Positions 29,890 to 37,750 of a stretch of 51,621 nucleotides of DNA are shown here, piece after piece. Source of the DNA: Burkholderia sp. Ac-20365 (lineage in GTDB: Bacteria; Pseudomonadota; Gammaproteobacteria; Burkholderiales; Burkholderiaceae); NCBI RefSeq assembly GCF_017104715.1, contig NZ_JAAGPI010000053.1, positions 1 through 51,621 on the forward strand, in the 5' to 3' direction. The position numbers and the translations under genes are program-made. Each line of letters begins with the position of its first letter. Position 1 is the stretch's first letter. The notes under the pieces were generated by a model that made no database searches, was not told the DNA's origin, and worked only from the letters and a program-made list of their open reading frames with translations.

Positions 29890-29920
29890 GCGTTTTTACC
29901 GTTTTTGCGGTCCGCAGGTC

Positions 29921-30691
29921 GTGAGTCACGCCGTCATCGATGCGCCCAGCGTTTCCCTGCGCCGTTACGGCGCGGTGGAAGCGTCGGACGTGCACGACTT
30001 CCATCAGATCGTGCTCGGGCTGGATGGGTCGATGGTGATGGCCGTGGACGGCGTCGCCAATGAAATCGACAGCACGTCCGCGTGGCTCATTCCTGCTGGC
30101 TCGCGGCACGACTACGCGGGCGTCGGCGAAAACCGGCAGCTCGTGCTCGATCTGCCTGCGTCGTCAGTCGCTGTGCCGCAAAGATTGTTCGACCGGGCTC
30201 GCGCGGTGACGATCGATTCGTCGCTCACGCAACTGGTTTCGCATATCGCCGGCCGCGCGACCGGGCATATCGATGGCGATGCCGCCTGGCGGCGCTTCAA
30301 CTGGGACGCGGCTGCACGCTTGTGCGCAGCGATCATCGAAGACACGGGCACAGTGGATGCTGCGCCCGGCGCGGGGCTCGATTTCGCGCGCATCGACGCC
30401 TGGCTGCGCGCGCATCTGTCCGAGCCGCTGCGTATTGCAGACCTCGCCGCGCATTGCGGCTTTGGCATGCGGCGCTTTCATCAATTGTTCATCGATGCAT
30501 TCGGCGAAACGCCGCATCGCTATCTGCAGCGTCTGAGGCTCGACACGTCGGTCACGCTGCTGGCCGATCCGCGCCGCTCATTGACGGACGTCGCGCTCGA
30601 AGTGGGCTTTGGCGATCAGAGCGCCTATACGCACGCATTCACGCGGCGCTTCGGGATGGCGCCGGGTCAGTGGCGCGCGTTGCTGCATTGA
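29921..30691 (+). CDS. AraC-family transcriptional regulator
   Basis: The 256-residue protein has an N-terminal cupin-like sensing half (SVSLRRYGAVEASDVHDFHQ, LIPAGSRHDYAG) and a C-terminal double helix-turn-helix (about 160-256). The second half reads RIADLAAHCGFGMRRFHQLF, then LTDVALEVGFGDQSAYTHAF and a final FGMAPGQWRALL, which is typical of AraC/XylS DNA-binding domains. The start is GTG 29921, preceded by AGG; upstream the frame overlaps the FKBP gene and encodes nothing domain-like. Effector and targets are unknown. The gene ends in a shared terminator with metZ, which converges on it. Co-transcription with the FKBP gene is possible but not shown. Confidence 0.88.
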   Translation: MSHAVIDAPSVSLRRYGAVEASDVHDFHQIVLGLDGSMVMAVDGVANEIDSTSAWLIPAGSRHDYAGVGENRQLVLDLPASSVAVPQRLFDRARAVTIDSSLTQLVSHIAGRATGHIDGDAAWRRFNWDAAARLCAAIIEDTGTVDAAPGAGLDFARIDAWLRAHLSEPLRIADLAAHCGFGMRRFHQLFIDAFGETPHRYLQRLRLDTSVTLLADPRRSLTDVALEVGFGDQSAYTHAFTRRFGMAPGQWRALLH

Positions 30692-30719
30692 AAAACGGGC
30701 GCCGTATCGCGCCCGTTTT
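30692..30719. terminator. Bidirectional intrinsic terminator between araC-type gene and metZ
   Basis: AAAACGGGCGC (30692-30702) pairs perfectly with GCGCCCGTTTT (30709-30719) across a 6-base loop. The stem starts one base after the plus-strand stop and lies 11 bp beyond the metZ stop on the minus strand. A-tracts and T-tracts on both sides let it work in both directions. Confidence 0.85.
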
Positions 30720-30729
30720 GCTTTACTAG

Positions 30730-31920
30730 TCAGCCGGCCAGACCGCGCGCCAGATCGTCGCGGATATCGGTGGCATTCTCCAGACCAACGGCAAGACGGA
30801 TCAAACCTTCCGTGATGCCCGCTGCTGCGCGCGCTTCCGGCGTGACGCGGCCATGCGTGGTCGTCGCGGGATGCGTGATCGTCGTGCGCGTATCGCCCAG
30901 ATTGCCGGTGATCGAGCAGATCTTCGTGCCGTCGATCACACGCCACGCGTTCGCGCGCATTTCCTCGGGCGTACTGCCCTTCAGTTCGAACGACACGATC
31001 GCGCCGCCCGCCTTCTGCTGACGCTTCGCAATCTCGTACTGCGGATGCGACTCGAGCCCCGGATAGAACACGCGGTTCACAGCCGGATGCTGTTCGAGCC
31101 AGCGCGCGATTTCGAGCGCGTTCGCCGACTGACGCTCGACGCGCAGCGGCAGTGTTTCCATGCCCTTCAGCAACACCCACGCGTTGAACGCGGACAGCGT
31201 CGGGCCCGCGCTGCGCACGAACGGGAACACCTTTTCCATGATGAACTGCTTCGAGCCGACCAGCGCGCCGCCCAGCACGCGCCCTTGCCCGTCGAGAAAT
31301 TTGGTCGCCGAATGCATCACGACGTCGGCGCCCAGTTTCAGCGGCTGCTGCAGCGCCGGGCTACAGAAACAGTTGTCGACGACGAACAGCGCATTGGCGG
31401 ACTTCGCGATCTTGCTGATCGCTGCGATGTCGGCGATTTCAGTCAACGGGTTCGACGGCGTTTCGAGGAAGAACATCTTCGTCTCAGGACGCACCGCATT
31501 TTTCCACGCGTCGAGATCGGTCGGATCGACGAACGTGGTCGTGATGCCGAACCTGCTGAAAATCTGCGAGAACATGCCGAGCGTCGAGCCAAACAGGCTC
31601 TGCGAACTGACGAGGTGATCGCCCGCCTGCAACGCCGACATCACCACCGACATGATCGCGCTCATTCCCGAGGCCGTCGCCATGCACGCTTCGCCGCCTT
31701 CGAGCGCCGCGAGACGTTCCTGGAACATCGTCACAGTCGGATTCGTGAAGCGCGAGTACGTGTAATAGTCTTCGGAATTCTTAAAGCGGTCGGCAGCTTC
31801 TGCGGCGCTCGCAAACACAAAACTCGACGTCAGAAAGATCGCTTCAGAATGTTCGTTGAAGTCGCTTCGCAACGTGCCCGAGCGGACCGCGAGTGTGTCG
31901 AAGTTGAGAGAGTCGTCCAT
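30730..31920 (-). CDS. metZ: MetZ: O-succinylhomoserine sulfhydrylase
   Basis: The 396-residue PLP enzyme makes homocysteine from O-succinylhomoserine and sulfide in the direct-sulfhydrylation route to methionine. It belongs to the Cys/Met-metabolism family: YYTYSRFTNPTV near 52-63 (phosphate binding from the partner subunit), ATASGMSAI at 81-89, the aspartate in VVDNCFCSP, and the PLP lysine K207 in MHSATKFLDGQG. The choice of MetZ over other family members rests on length, on NPTV and LDGQGRVLGGA signatures, and on the common location of metZ behind purF in beta- and gamma-proteobacteria. I chose the ATG giving MDDSLNFD; purine-rich GGAACGGAACG precedes it. A hairpin terminator lies 67 bp upstream. 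Confidence 0.92.
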   Translation of the reverse strand: MDDSLNFDTLAVRSGTLRSDFNEHSEAIFLTSSFVFASAAEAADRFKNSEDYYTYSRFTNPTVTMFQERLAALEGGEACMATASGMSAIMSVVMSALQAGDHLVSSQSLFGSTLGMFSQIFSRFGITTTFVDPTDLDAWKNAVRPETKMFFLETPSNPLTEIADIAAISKIAKSANALFVVDNCFCSPALQQPLKLGADVVMHSATKFLDGQGRVLGGALVGSKQFIMEKVFPFVRSAGPTLSAFNAWVLLKGMETLPLRVERQSANALEIARWLEQHPAVNRVFYPGLESHPQYEIAKRQQKAGGAIVSFELKGSTPEEMRANAWRVIDGTKICSITGNLGDTRTTITHPATTTHGRVTPEARAAAGITEGLIRLAVGLENATDIRDDLARGLAG

Positions 31921-31987
31921 GTTCGTTCCGTTCCGTTTTTCCGTGCCGTGCGCACTTGCCGTTGGAGCATACGCGCGAGAGAGCAAC

Positions 31988-32023
31988 AAAAAAGCCCGCT
32001 TTGCGTCGGCAAAAGCGGGCTTT
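31988..32023 (-). terminator. Intrinsic terminator in the metZ leader, after purF
   Basis: On the minus strand AAAGCCCGCTTT and AAAGCGGGCTTT form a 12-bp stem, followed directly by a run of six T. It is about 190 bp beyond purF and 67 bp ahead of metZ. It either ends the purF transcript or acts as an attenuator for metZ, depending on where the metZ promoter is. Confidence 0.88.
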
Positions 32024-32027
32024 GTGT

Positions 32028-32097
32028 GCGGGGAACGCTGTAAGCGCGATGAGTGCTGCTGCTCACCGTTCGCTTTAGCTGTTTTGGGTTTCCCCGC
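32028..32097 (-). promoter_or_regulatory. Candidate structured leader element upstream of metZ
   Basis: On the minus strand GCGGGGAA (complement of 32090-32097) pairs with TTCCCCGC (complement of 32028-32035), closing a 54-nt interior that itself has TAAAGCG/CGCTTA and TGAG/CTCA pairings. The metZ-side terminator begins four bases later. A closed multi-stem unit followed by a terminator and then a methionine gene is the usual layout of a riboswitch or attenuator. It does not match the SAM or SAH riboswitch consensus as I remember them, so the identity is open. Confidence 0.35.
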
Positions 32098-32170
32098 GTC
32101 CGCAAGCTGAGATCAAATCGACGCAAGAACCGATGGTAACACCGCGCCCGGGCTTTCGGGTCCGAACGCA

Positions 32171-32204
32171 GCGCGCGAGATCTAGACCTTCGGTTCTCGC
32201 GCGC
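32171..32204 (-). other. Stem-loop just after purF
   Basis: GCGCGCGAGA (32171-32180) pairs exactly with TCTCGCGCGC (32195-32204), with a 14-base loop, 10 bp beyond the purF stop. No T-run follows on the minus strand, so it is more likely an RNA-stabilising 3' structure or a pause site than a terminator. Confidence 0.5.
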
Positions 32205-32214
32205 TTACGACGCG

Positions 32215-33765
32215 TTACTCGACCGACAGTTGCAGGTGCAGTTGCGAACGCGCAGCACCGCCGTCGATCGCTTCGCTCGCTGCGTCGCGGTCCGACTGCG
32301 CGGACGGTGCGAGACGTGCGGATTCGATGCGGTCGAGGTATTCCGACGTCACGTCACCCGTGATGTAGTTGCCGTCGAAGCACGACGATTCGAACTCCTT
32401 CAGCGCCGGGTTGATGTCGCGGACAGCATTCTTCAGCGCATCGACGTCCTGATACACGAGGAAGTCGGCGCCGATCAAACGCGCCACTTCTTCGTCCGAA
32501 CGGCCGTGCGCGACGAGTTCGCTGCGCGTCGGCATGTCGATGCCGTACACGTTCGGGAACTTCACGGGCGGCGCCGCCGACGCAAAGATCACCTTGTTCG
32601 CGCCCGCATCGCGCGCCATCTGCACGATTTCATGCGACGTCGTGCCGCGCACGATGGAATCGTCGACGATCAGCACGTTCTTGCCCTTGAACTCGATGCC
32701 CATCGCGTTCAGCTTCTGGCGCACCGACTTCTTGCGCACTGCCTGGCCCGGCATGATGAAGGTGCGGCCCACGTAGCGGTTCTTGAAGAAGCCTTCGCGA
32801 TATTCGACGCCGAGCTTCGCGGCGACCTGCATCGCTGCGGGGCGCGACGAATCGGGAATCGGCATCACGACGTCGATCTTCACGTCTTCCGGCAGTTCGC
32901 GCAGGATCTTCTCGGCCAGATAGTCGCCCATGCGCAGACGCGCGTTGTAGACGGGCACGCCGTCGAGCACCGAGTCCGGACGCGCGAGATACACGAGTTC
33001 GAAGATGCACGGGTTCAGGCTCGCGTTCGGCGCGCACTGTTGCGAGTGGAAGTTGCCTTCGAAGTCGATGAAGATCGCTTCGCCCGGCGCCACGTCGCGC
33101 ACGAATTCAAAACCGATGCCTTCCAGCGCCACCGATTCCGACGCCAGCATCCATTCCGTGCCCGACGCCGTTTCCAGCTTGCCGATACACAGCGGACGAA
33201 TACCGAACGGGTCGCGGAAGCCGAGCAGGCCGTAGCCCGAAATCAGCGACACGATTGCGTACGAGCCGCGCACCCTGCGATGCACGCCCGACACAGCCTT
33301 GAACAGCGCGGCGGGATCGAGTTGCAGACCCGAACTGGCCAGCTGCAATTCGTGCGCGAACACGTTGAGCATGACTTCCGTGTCGGAATTCGTGTTGATG
33401 TGGCGACGATCGACGCGGAACATCTCGTCTTTGAGTTGCTGCCAGTTCGTCAGATTGCCGTTGTGCGCAAGGATGAGGCCGAACGGCGCGTTCACGTAGA
33501 ACGGCTGGGCTTCTTCTTCGCTCGACGCAGAACCCGCCGTCGGGTAACGCACCTGGCCAATGCCGCTATTGCCGGGCAGGCTGCGCATGTTGCGCGTGCG
33601 GAACACGTCGCGCACCATGCCGTTGGCCTTGTGCATGTGGAAATTGTTGCCGTTCGCCGTGGCGATACCGGCTGCGTCCTGACCGCGGTGCTGCAGCAAC
33701 AGCAGGCTGTCATACAGAAGCTGGTTGACGGGAGACTGGGAAACTACGCCTACGATGCCGCACAT
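32215..33765 (-). CDS. purF: PurF: amidophosphoribosyltransferase
   Basis: The 516-residue enzyme catalyses the first committed step of purine synthesis, making phosphoribosylamine from PRPP and glutamine. Start MCGIVGVV exposes Cys2, the N-terminal nucleophile of the glutaminase domain, after Met removal; there is no propeptide. HRGQDAAGIAT and a YPTAGSASSEEAQPF-like stretch belong to this half. The C-terminal phosphoribosyltransferase half has the PRPP loop VLIVDDSIVRGTT. The ATG at 33765 is fixed by this Cys and by AAGGA upstream; the open frame ahead of it has no domain. cvpA lies 135 bp upstream, as in many proteobacteria. Feedback control by purines is expected from the family; no PurR-like operator was recognised. 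Confidence 0.97.
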   Translation of the reverse strand: MCGIVGVVSQSPVNQLLYDSLLLLQHRGQDAAGIATANGNNFHMHKANGMVRDVFRTRNMRSLPGNSGIGQVRYPTAGSASSEEEAQPFYVNAPFGLILAHNGNLTNWQQLKDEMFRVDRRHINTNSDTEVMLNVFAHELQLASSGLQLDPAALFKAVSGVHRRVRGSYAIVSLISGYGLLGFRDPFGIRPLCIGKLETASGTEWMLASESVALEGIGFEFVRDVAPGEAIFIDFEGNFHSQQCAPNASLNPCIFELVYLARPDSVLDGVPVYNARLRMGDYLAEKILRELPEDVKIDVVMPIPDSSRPAAMQVAAKLGVEYREGFFKNRYVGRTFIMPGQAVRKKSVRQKLNAMGIEFKGKNVLIVDDSIVRGTTSHEIVQMARDAGANKVIFASAAPPVKFPNVYGIDMPTRSELVAHGRSDEEVARLIGADFLVYQDVDALKNAVRDINPALKEFESSCFDGNYITGDVTSEYLDRIESARLAPSAQSDRDAASEAIDGGAARSQLHLQLSVE

Positions 33766-33900
33766 GGCATGTCCTTCAAAGGGTACGAAATTCGATCTGT
33801 GCGGTCCGCCTGGGAGGCAGCCGCGCGCGCCGTGGTCGCATGCTTCACCAACGGCCCGCCTTGTCATCCGCCTTCGTCCCGCTTGCGTGCAACGATCGCG

Positions 33901-34395
33901 TTACACGTGGACGTAGGCGGCGAGGGTATCGGGAAGCAGAGGCTTCAACTCTCGCACGCCCTGCTCGGCGTAGGGCCGCAGCAGCGCGTTGCGCCAGAAT
34001 TCCTGTTTGGGCAGGTCGGTCAAGCCACCGAGGGCGACCAGAACCAGCACCAGTATGACCCCGCGTACGAGGCCGAACATCAGTCCAAGCGAGCGGTCGA
34101 TACCGCCCAGGCCGGACACCTGCACCAGCCGGTGCAGCAGCGCATTCGCCACGCTGGCCACCAGCATCACGCCGATCACGATCGCCGCGAACGCGATCAG
34201 CCACTGCGTCAGCGCGCCGCCCGGCCAGTTCGCCGGCACATAGGGCACTAACAGCCCCACGAAACGCGCCGCCACCAGAAACGCGACCACCCAGCCGATC
34301 AGCCCGAATACCTCGGACAAAAAGCCGCGCCAGGTGCCGCGCATGGCCGACAGGGCGATCACCGCCATTACAGCGTAGTCGAACGCGGTGAACAT
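33901..34395 (-). CDS. cvpA: CvpA family membrane protein
   Basis: The 164-residue protein has four hydrophobic segments (about 7-25, 30-50, 65-90 and 98-122) and the family start FDYAVMAVIALSAMRGTWRGFLSEVFGLIGW. CvpA was first linked to colicin V production in E. coli; its direct role is unclear, though it matters for envelope integrity and for tolerance of bile or cationic stress in some bacteria. It sits between the dedD-like gene (7-bp gap) and purF, the same order as E. coli folC-dedD-cvpA-purF. I chose the ATG at 34395 over one 11 codons upstream because family similarity begins at MFTAFDYAV. Confidence 0.93.
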   Translation of the reverse strand: MFTAFDYAVMAVIALSAMRGTWRGFLSEVFGLIGWVVAFLVAARFVGLLVPYVPANWPGGALTQWLIAFAAIVIGVMLVASVANALLHRLVQVSGLGGIDRSLGLMFGLVRGVILVLVLVALGGLTDLPKQEFWRNALLRPYAEQGVRELKPLLPDTLAAYVHV

Positions 34396-34402
34396 CGCCG
34401 GA

Positions 34403-35335
34403 TTACTGCGCAGCGCCGTTGTTCGCACCCGACGTCAAGCCAGCTTCGCGCACCTTCGCGATTGCCGCCGACGCCGCCGCCCGGTCCGCAAACGGACCAG
34501 CACGCAACAGGGTACGGGAAGTGCCGTCAGCCTGCTTGCGACGCTCCGTATATACGGGCACTCCGGCCGCTTTCAACTTGGTCAGCCACGCATGCGCGCT
34601 GGCGTCGTCCTGGAACGAGCCGAGCTGGACAGCAAAGCGGCTGCCAGGAGGCGCCGCGGGCGTGCCGGTTTCGGTGCCCGACGCGGGGGTCTGCGCCGAT
34701 TCTGTCACTACGGGTTTCTGTTCCGGTTTTGCTGCGGGCTTCGTGTCGGCCTGCGGTTTCGCTGCCGGCTTCGCCGGCGCATTGTTCGCGACGATAGCGG
34801 GCGCCGTTTGCGGCTTCGCCGGCGTCATCGCGATGGGTGCGTTCTTGCTGCTGTCGCTGGATTTGTCGCGCTGCGAAGCGACGGCGCCTGTGGTGGCCGA
34901 GCCTGAGGCTGCGGGCGCAAGGCCCGAGGCGGCCATTGCGGCCTCCGGCGCAGCGGGATTGTCAGGCGCGACGGCGGCTTGCGTATCGGAGTCTTCCGCT
35001 GCGCGCGGCTTCGGCGCAGGACGGTTCGGGATATCGATGGAAATGTCGTCGGTGACAGGCTTCGGGTGGGAATCCAGCACCATCGGCAGGATGACGACTG
35101 CTGCAATCACCAGCGCGATCGCGCCAACGAGGCGGCGGCGTGCGCGCTGCTTTTCGGGAAGCGTGGGGTCCAGCAGCATCGCGTCGGCATCGCCGGAACG
35201 GTCCGTGCGTCGGCTGCGCCGTTCGACCCGCTCCGCGCGTTCAGCGCGCTCGGCACGACTACCGCGAGTGGAACTGGAATTTGCGCCGCGCCGCGTAGGT
35301 GCGTCGTCTTTCTTGCCGAACGAAAAAATACCCAT
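34403..35335 (-). CDS. dedD: DedD-like SPOR-domain membrane protein
   Basis: The 310-residue protein has a basic, repetitive cytoplasmic part (ERAERAERVERRSRR near 30-44), one transmembrane segment (LVGAIALVIAAVVILPMVL, about 69-87), a long Ala/Pro/Lys-rich periplasmic linker and a C-terminal SPOR domain (about 230-305) with FAVQLGSFQDDASAHAWLTK and TLLRAGPFADRAAA. SPOR domains bind denuded septal peptidoglycan, so the protein should gather at the division site. The position between folC and cvpA matches E. coli dedD. The symbol is by position and domain layout, not by close sequence identity. Confidence 0.88.
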   Translation of the reverse strand: MGIFSFGKKDDAPTRRGANSSSTRGSRAERAERAERVERRSRRTDRSGDADAMLLDPTLPEKQRARRRLVGAIALVIAAVVILPMVLDSHPKPVTDDISIDIPNRPAPKPRAAEDSDTQAAVAPDNPAAPEAAMAASGLAPAASGSATTGAVASQRDKSSDSSKNAPIAMTPAKPQTAPAIVANNAPAKPAAKPQADTKPAAKPEQKPVVTESAQTPASGTETGTPAAPPGSRFAVQLGSFQDDASAHAWLTKLKAAGVPVYTERRKQADGTSRTLLRAGPFADRAAASAAIAKVREAGLTSGANNGAAQ

Positions 35336-35361
35336 GAATGGCTTGGTCGAGGCCCGCGCGT

Positions 35362-36672
35362 TCAGTGTTGCTGCGATTTACGGTACGCCATCACGCCGGC
35401 AACCGTATAGAAACTGCCGAAAACCACGATTCTATCATTGTCGGAGGCTCGTTTTATCGCATCCTGGAAAGCTTCTGCGGGCGTCGCGAAACGCGTCACG
35501 CTGCGATCCGGCCCTTCGATAACACCAGCTTCGTGCAGTGCCGTCTCCAGTTCCTCCGCGCTGGCTGCGCGCGGCGTAGGCAGATCGGTCACGTTCCAGT
35601 GATCGATTTCGCCCTTCAGATGTTCGAGTACGCCCGCAATGTCCTTGTCCCGCATCGAGCCAAATACCGCGTACGTGTACGGAAAATAGCCCATGTTGCC
35701 GAGATTCTGACCCAACACGGCGGCCGCGTGCGGATTGTGGCCGACATCGAGCACGATCGACGGCTTGCCCGGCAGCACCTGGAAGCGTCCCGGCAGTTCG
35801 ACATTGGCGAGACCGAGGCGAATATCCTGCGCCGACACGGGCAAACGGTCGCGCAGCGCTTCGAGGCCCGCCAGCGCGGCTGTCGTATTGATCAACTGAT
35901 TGGCGCCACGCAGCGCCGGGTAAGCCAGCGCCGAACGACGCATCGTCGGGCCGATGTAGCTCCATTGCTGGCGTTCGTTGCCCGGTTGCGCTTCGTAGCG
36001 GAAATCGCGCCCAAAAAGCCACAATTCGGCGCCAATTTTCTCCGCGTGGTCGATCAGCGTTTGGGGCGGCACAGGATCGGCGCAGATTGCCGGCTTGCCC
36101 GCGCGGAAAATGCCAGCCTTCTCGAACGCGATTTTCTCGCGCGTATCGCCGAGGAAGTCGGTGTGATCGATGTCGATGCTCGTGATAATCGCGCAATCGG
36201 TATCGAGGATGTTGACGGCGTCGAGCCGTCCGCCCAGCCCCACTTCGAAAATCACCACATCGAGGCCGCGCTCGGCGAACAGATGCATGATCGCCAGCGT
36301 CGTGAACTCGAAATACGTCAGCGAAACAGGCTCAGGCAGCGACTGGCGCGCCTTCTCGACGGCCTCGAAATGCGGCAACAGGTCGGCATCCGTCGCCATC
36401 TGGCCGTTGATCCGCGCGCGCTCGTTGAACGTCAGCAAGTGCGGCGATGTGTGACAACCCACCGTGTAGCCGGCGCGCAGCAGAATCGATTCGAGGATCG
36501 CGCAGGTCGAACCCTTGCCGTTCGTGCCGCCGACGGTGATCACCGGGCACGCGAACTTCAGGTCCAACGCGTCACGTACCTTGCTGATGCGCGCGAGTCC
36601 CATGTCGATACCGACGGGATGGGCGGATTCCAGGTGCGTGAGCCACGCGTCGAGAGTGGGGAATGTGGTCAT
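35362..36672 (-). CDS. folC: FolC: dihydrofolate synthase / folylpolyglutamate synthase
   Basis: The 436-residue ATP-dependent ligase adds glutamate to dihydropteroate and then further glutamates to reduced folates. It shows the Mur-ligase-type P-loop GTNGKGSTCAIL near residues 49-60, the substrate-loop GCHTSPHLLTFNERARING, FEVGLGGRLDAVN, and DIDHTDFLGDTREKIAFEKAG. The C-terminal domain has VLDVGHNPHAA. The ATG at 36672 has a purine-rich lead and family-length product. It lies downstream of accD with a 122-bp gap that carries a hairpin whose T-run faces the opposite strand; the SPOR gene follows after 26 bp. Confidence 0.96.
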   Translation of the reverse strand: MTTFPTLDAWLTHLESAHPVGIDMGLARISKVRDALDLKFACPVITVGGTNGKGSTCAILESILLRAGYTVGCHTSPHLLTFNERARINGQMATDADLLPHFEAVEKARQSLPEPVSLTYFEFTTLAIMHLFAERGLDVVIFEVGLGGRLDAVNILDTDCAIITSIDIDHTDFLGDTREKIAFEKAGIFRAGKPAICADPVPPQTLIDHAEKIGAELWLFGRDFRYEAQPGNERQQWSYIGPTMRRSALAYPALRGANQLINTTAALAGLEALRDRLPVSAQDIRLGLANVELPGRFQVLPGKPSIVLDVGHNPHAAAVLGQNLGNMGYFPYTYAVFGSMRDKDIAGVLEHLKGEIDHWNVTDLPTPRAASAEELETALHEAGVIEGPDRSVTRFATPAEAFQDAIKRASDNDRIVVFGSFYTVAGVMAYRKSQQH

Positions 36673-36714
36673 CTGAAAAACTGGCAGTGCGGACCGGAAT
36701 TATCCTAGAAATGA

Positions 36715-36756
36715 CAACGCGCCGCTTGAAGACTTCTCGCGGCGCGTTGGTTTTTT
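36715..36756 (+). terminator. Intrinsic terminator facing plus strand, inside the minus-strand accD-folC gap
   Basis: CAACGCGCCGC (36715-36725) pairs perfectly with GCGGCGCGTTG (36739-36749), 11 bp with a 13-base loop, followed on the plus strand by six T (36751-36756). On the minus strand, the direction of accD and folC, the stem is followed only by TCATTTCT, so it should stop antisense transcription better than the operon's own. Confidence 0.65.
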
Positions 36757-36794
36757 CTGCTGGCCGTGGCTCAAGGTCACGGCCCGATACGGCA

Positions 36795-37667
36795 TCAGGC
36801 GACGGCGTCGGCCGGCTGGCGCGTCAGCAACGCCATCAGTTGCGCGAGTTCTTCGCGCAGCTTGCGACGGTCGACGATCATGTCGATCGCGCCCTTTTGC
36901 AGCAGGAATTCGGCGCGCTGGAAGCCTTCCGGCAGCTTTTCGCGCACAGTCTGTTCGATCACGCGCGGGCCCGCAAAGCCGATCAGCGCCTTCGGTTCCG
37001 CGATCACGACGTCGCCGAGGAACGCGAAGCTCGCCGATACGCCGCCCATGGTCGGGTCGGTCAGCACGGAAATGAACGGCAGCTTGGCTTCGGCGAGCTT
37101 GGTCAGCATGGCCGTGGTCTTGGCCATCTGCATCAGCGACAGCAGGCTTTCCTGCATACGCGCGCCGCCCGAAGCGGTGAAGCAGATAAACGGAACGTGC
37201 TGCTCGATCGCGTTCTGCGCGCCGCGCGCGAAGCGCTCGCCGACCACGGAACCCATCGAGCCGCCCATGAACGCGAACTCGAAGTTTGCGACCACAACGG
37301 GCAGCGTGTGGATTGCGCCGCCCATCACGACCATCGCGTCGGTTTCGTCGGTGTCTTCCATCGCCTCTTTCAGGCGGTCAGGATACTTGCGGCTGTCCTT
37401 GAACTTCAGCGCGTCGACCGGCAGGATTTCCTGGCCGATTTCATAGCGGCCTTCCGGATCGAGCAAGCCGTCGAGCCGTTCACGCGCGCCGATCCGCATA
37501 TGGTGGTCGCACTTCGGGCAGACGTGCAGATTCGCCTCGACGTCGTTGCGGTACAGCACCGCTTCGCACGACGGGCACTTGATCCACAGCCCTTCCGGAA
37601 TGCCCTTGCGGCTTTTCGGGTCGGTTTGCTTGATTTTCGGCGGCAACAGTTTGTCGAGCCAGCTCAT
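36795..37667 (-). CDS. accD: AccD: acetyl-CoA carboxylase carboxyltransferase beta subunit
   Basis: The 290-residue protein is the beta half of the carboxyltransferase that transfers CO2 from carboxybiotin to acetyl-CoA, giving malonyl-CoA for fatty acid synthesis. The N-terminal zinc ribbon has C31, C34, C50 and C53 (WIKCPSCEAVLYR and HVCPKCDHHMRIG). The crotonase-type core has MGGSMGSVVGERF, ASGGARMQE and SVLTDPTMGGVSASFA. Length is normal. It follows trpA after 83 bp and precedes folC, an order shared with several beta-proteobacteria. The gene for the alpha subunit is not in the window, as is usual. Confidence 0.97.
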   Translation of the reverse strand: MSWLDKLLPPKIKQTDPKSRKGIPEGLWIKCPSCEAVLYRNDVEANLHVCPKCDHHMRIGARERLDGLLDPEGRYEIGQEILPVDALKFKDSRKYPDRLKEAMEDTDETDAMVVMGGAIHTLPVVVANFEFAFMGGSMGSVVGERFARGAQNAIEQHVPFICFTASGGARMQESLLSLMQMAKTTAMLTKLAEAKLPFISVLTDPTMGGVSASFAFLGDVVIAEPKALIGFAGPRVIEQTVREKLPEGFQRAEFLLQKGAIDMIVDRRKLREELAQLMALLTRQPADAVA

Positions 37668-37750
37668 GTTGGTTCCTTCCAGGATTCGCGATACGAAAGG
37701 CGGCGCAGCAGAAACCGCGCCGCCATGCTAACCGCGACAAAAAATGTTGT

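Noticed and set aside
31988..32097. Known SAM or SAH riboswitch in front of metZ
   Set aside because: The closing stem and terminator are present, but the conserved core sequences of those classes, as I remember them, are not. It is reported only as an unidentified candidate.
32230..34251. 673-codon plus-strand open frame opposite purF and cvpA
   Set aside because: Antisense shadow of purF; the minus strand shows the Cys2 start and the PRPP loop.
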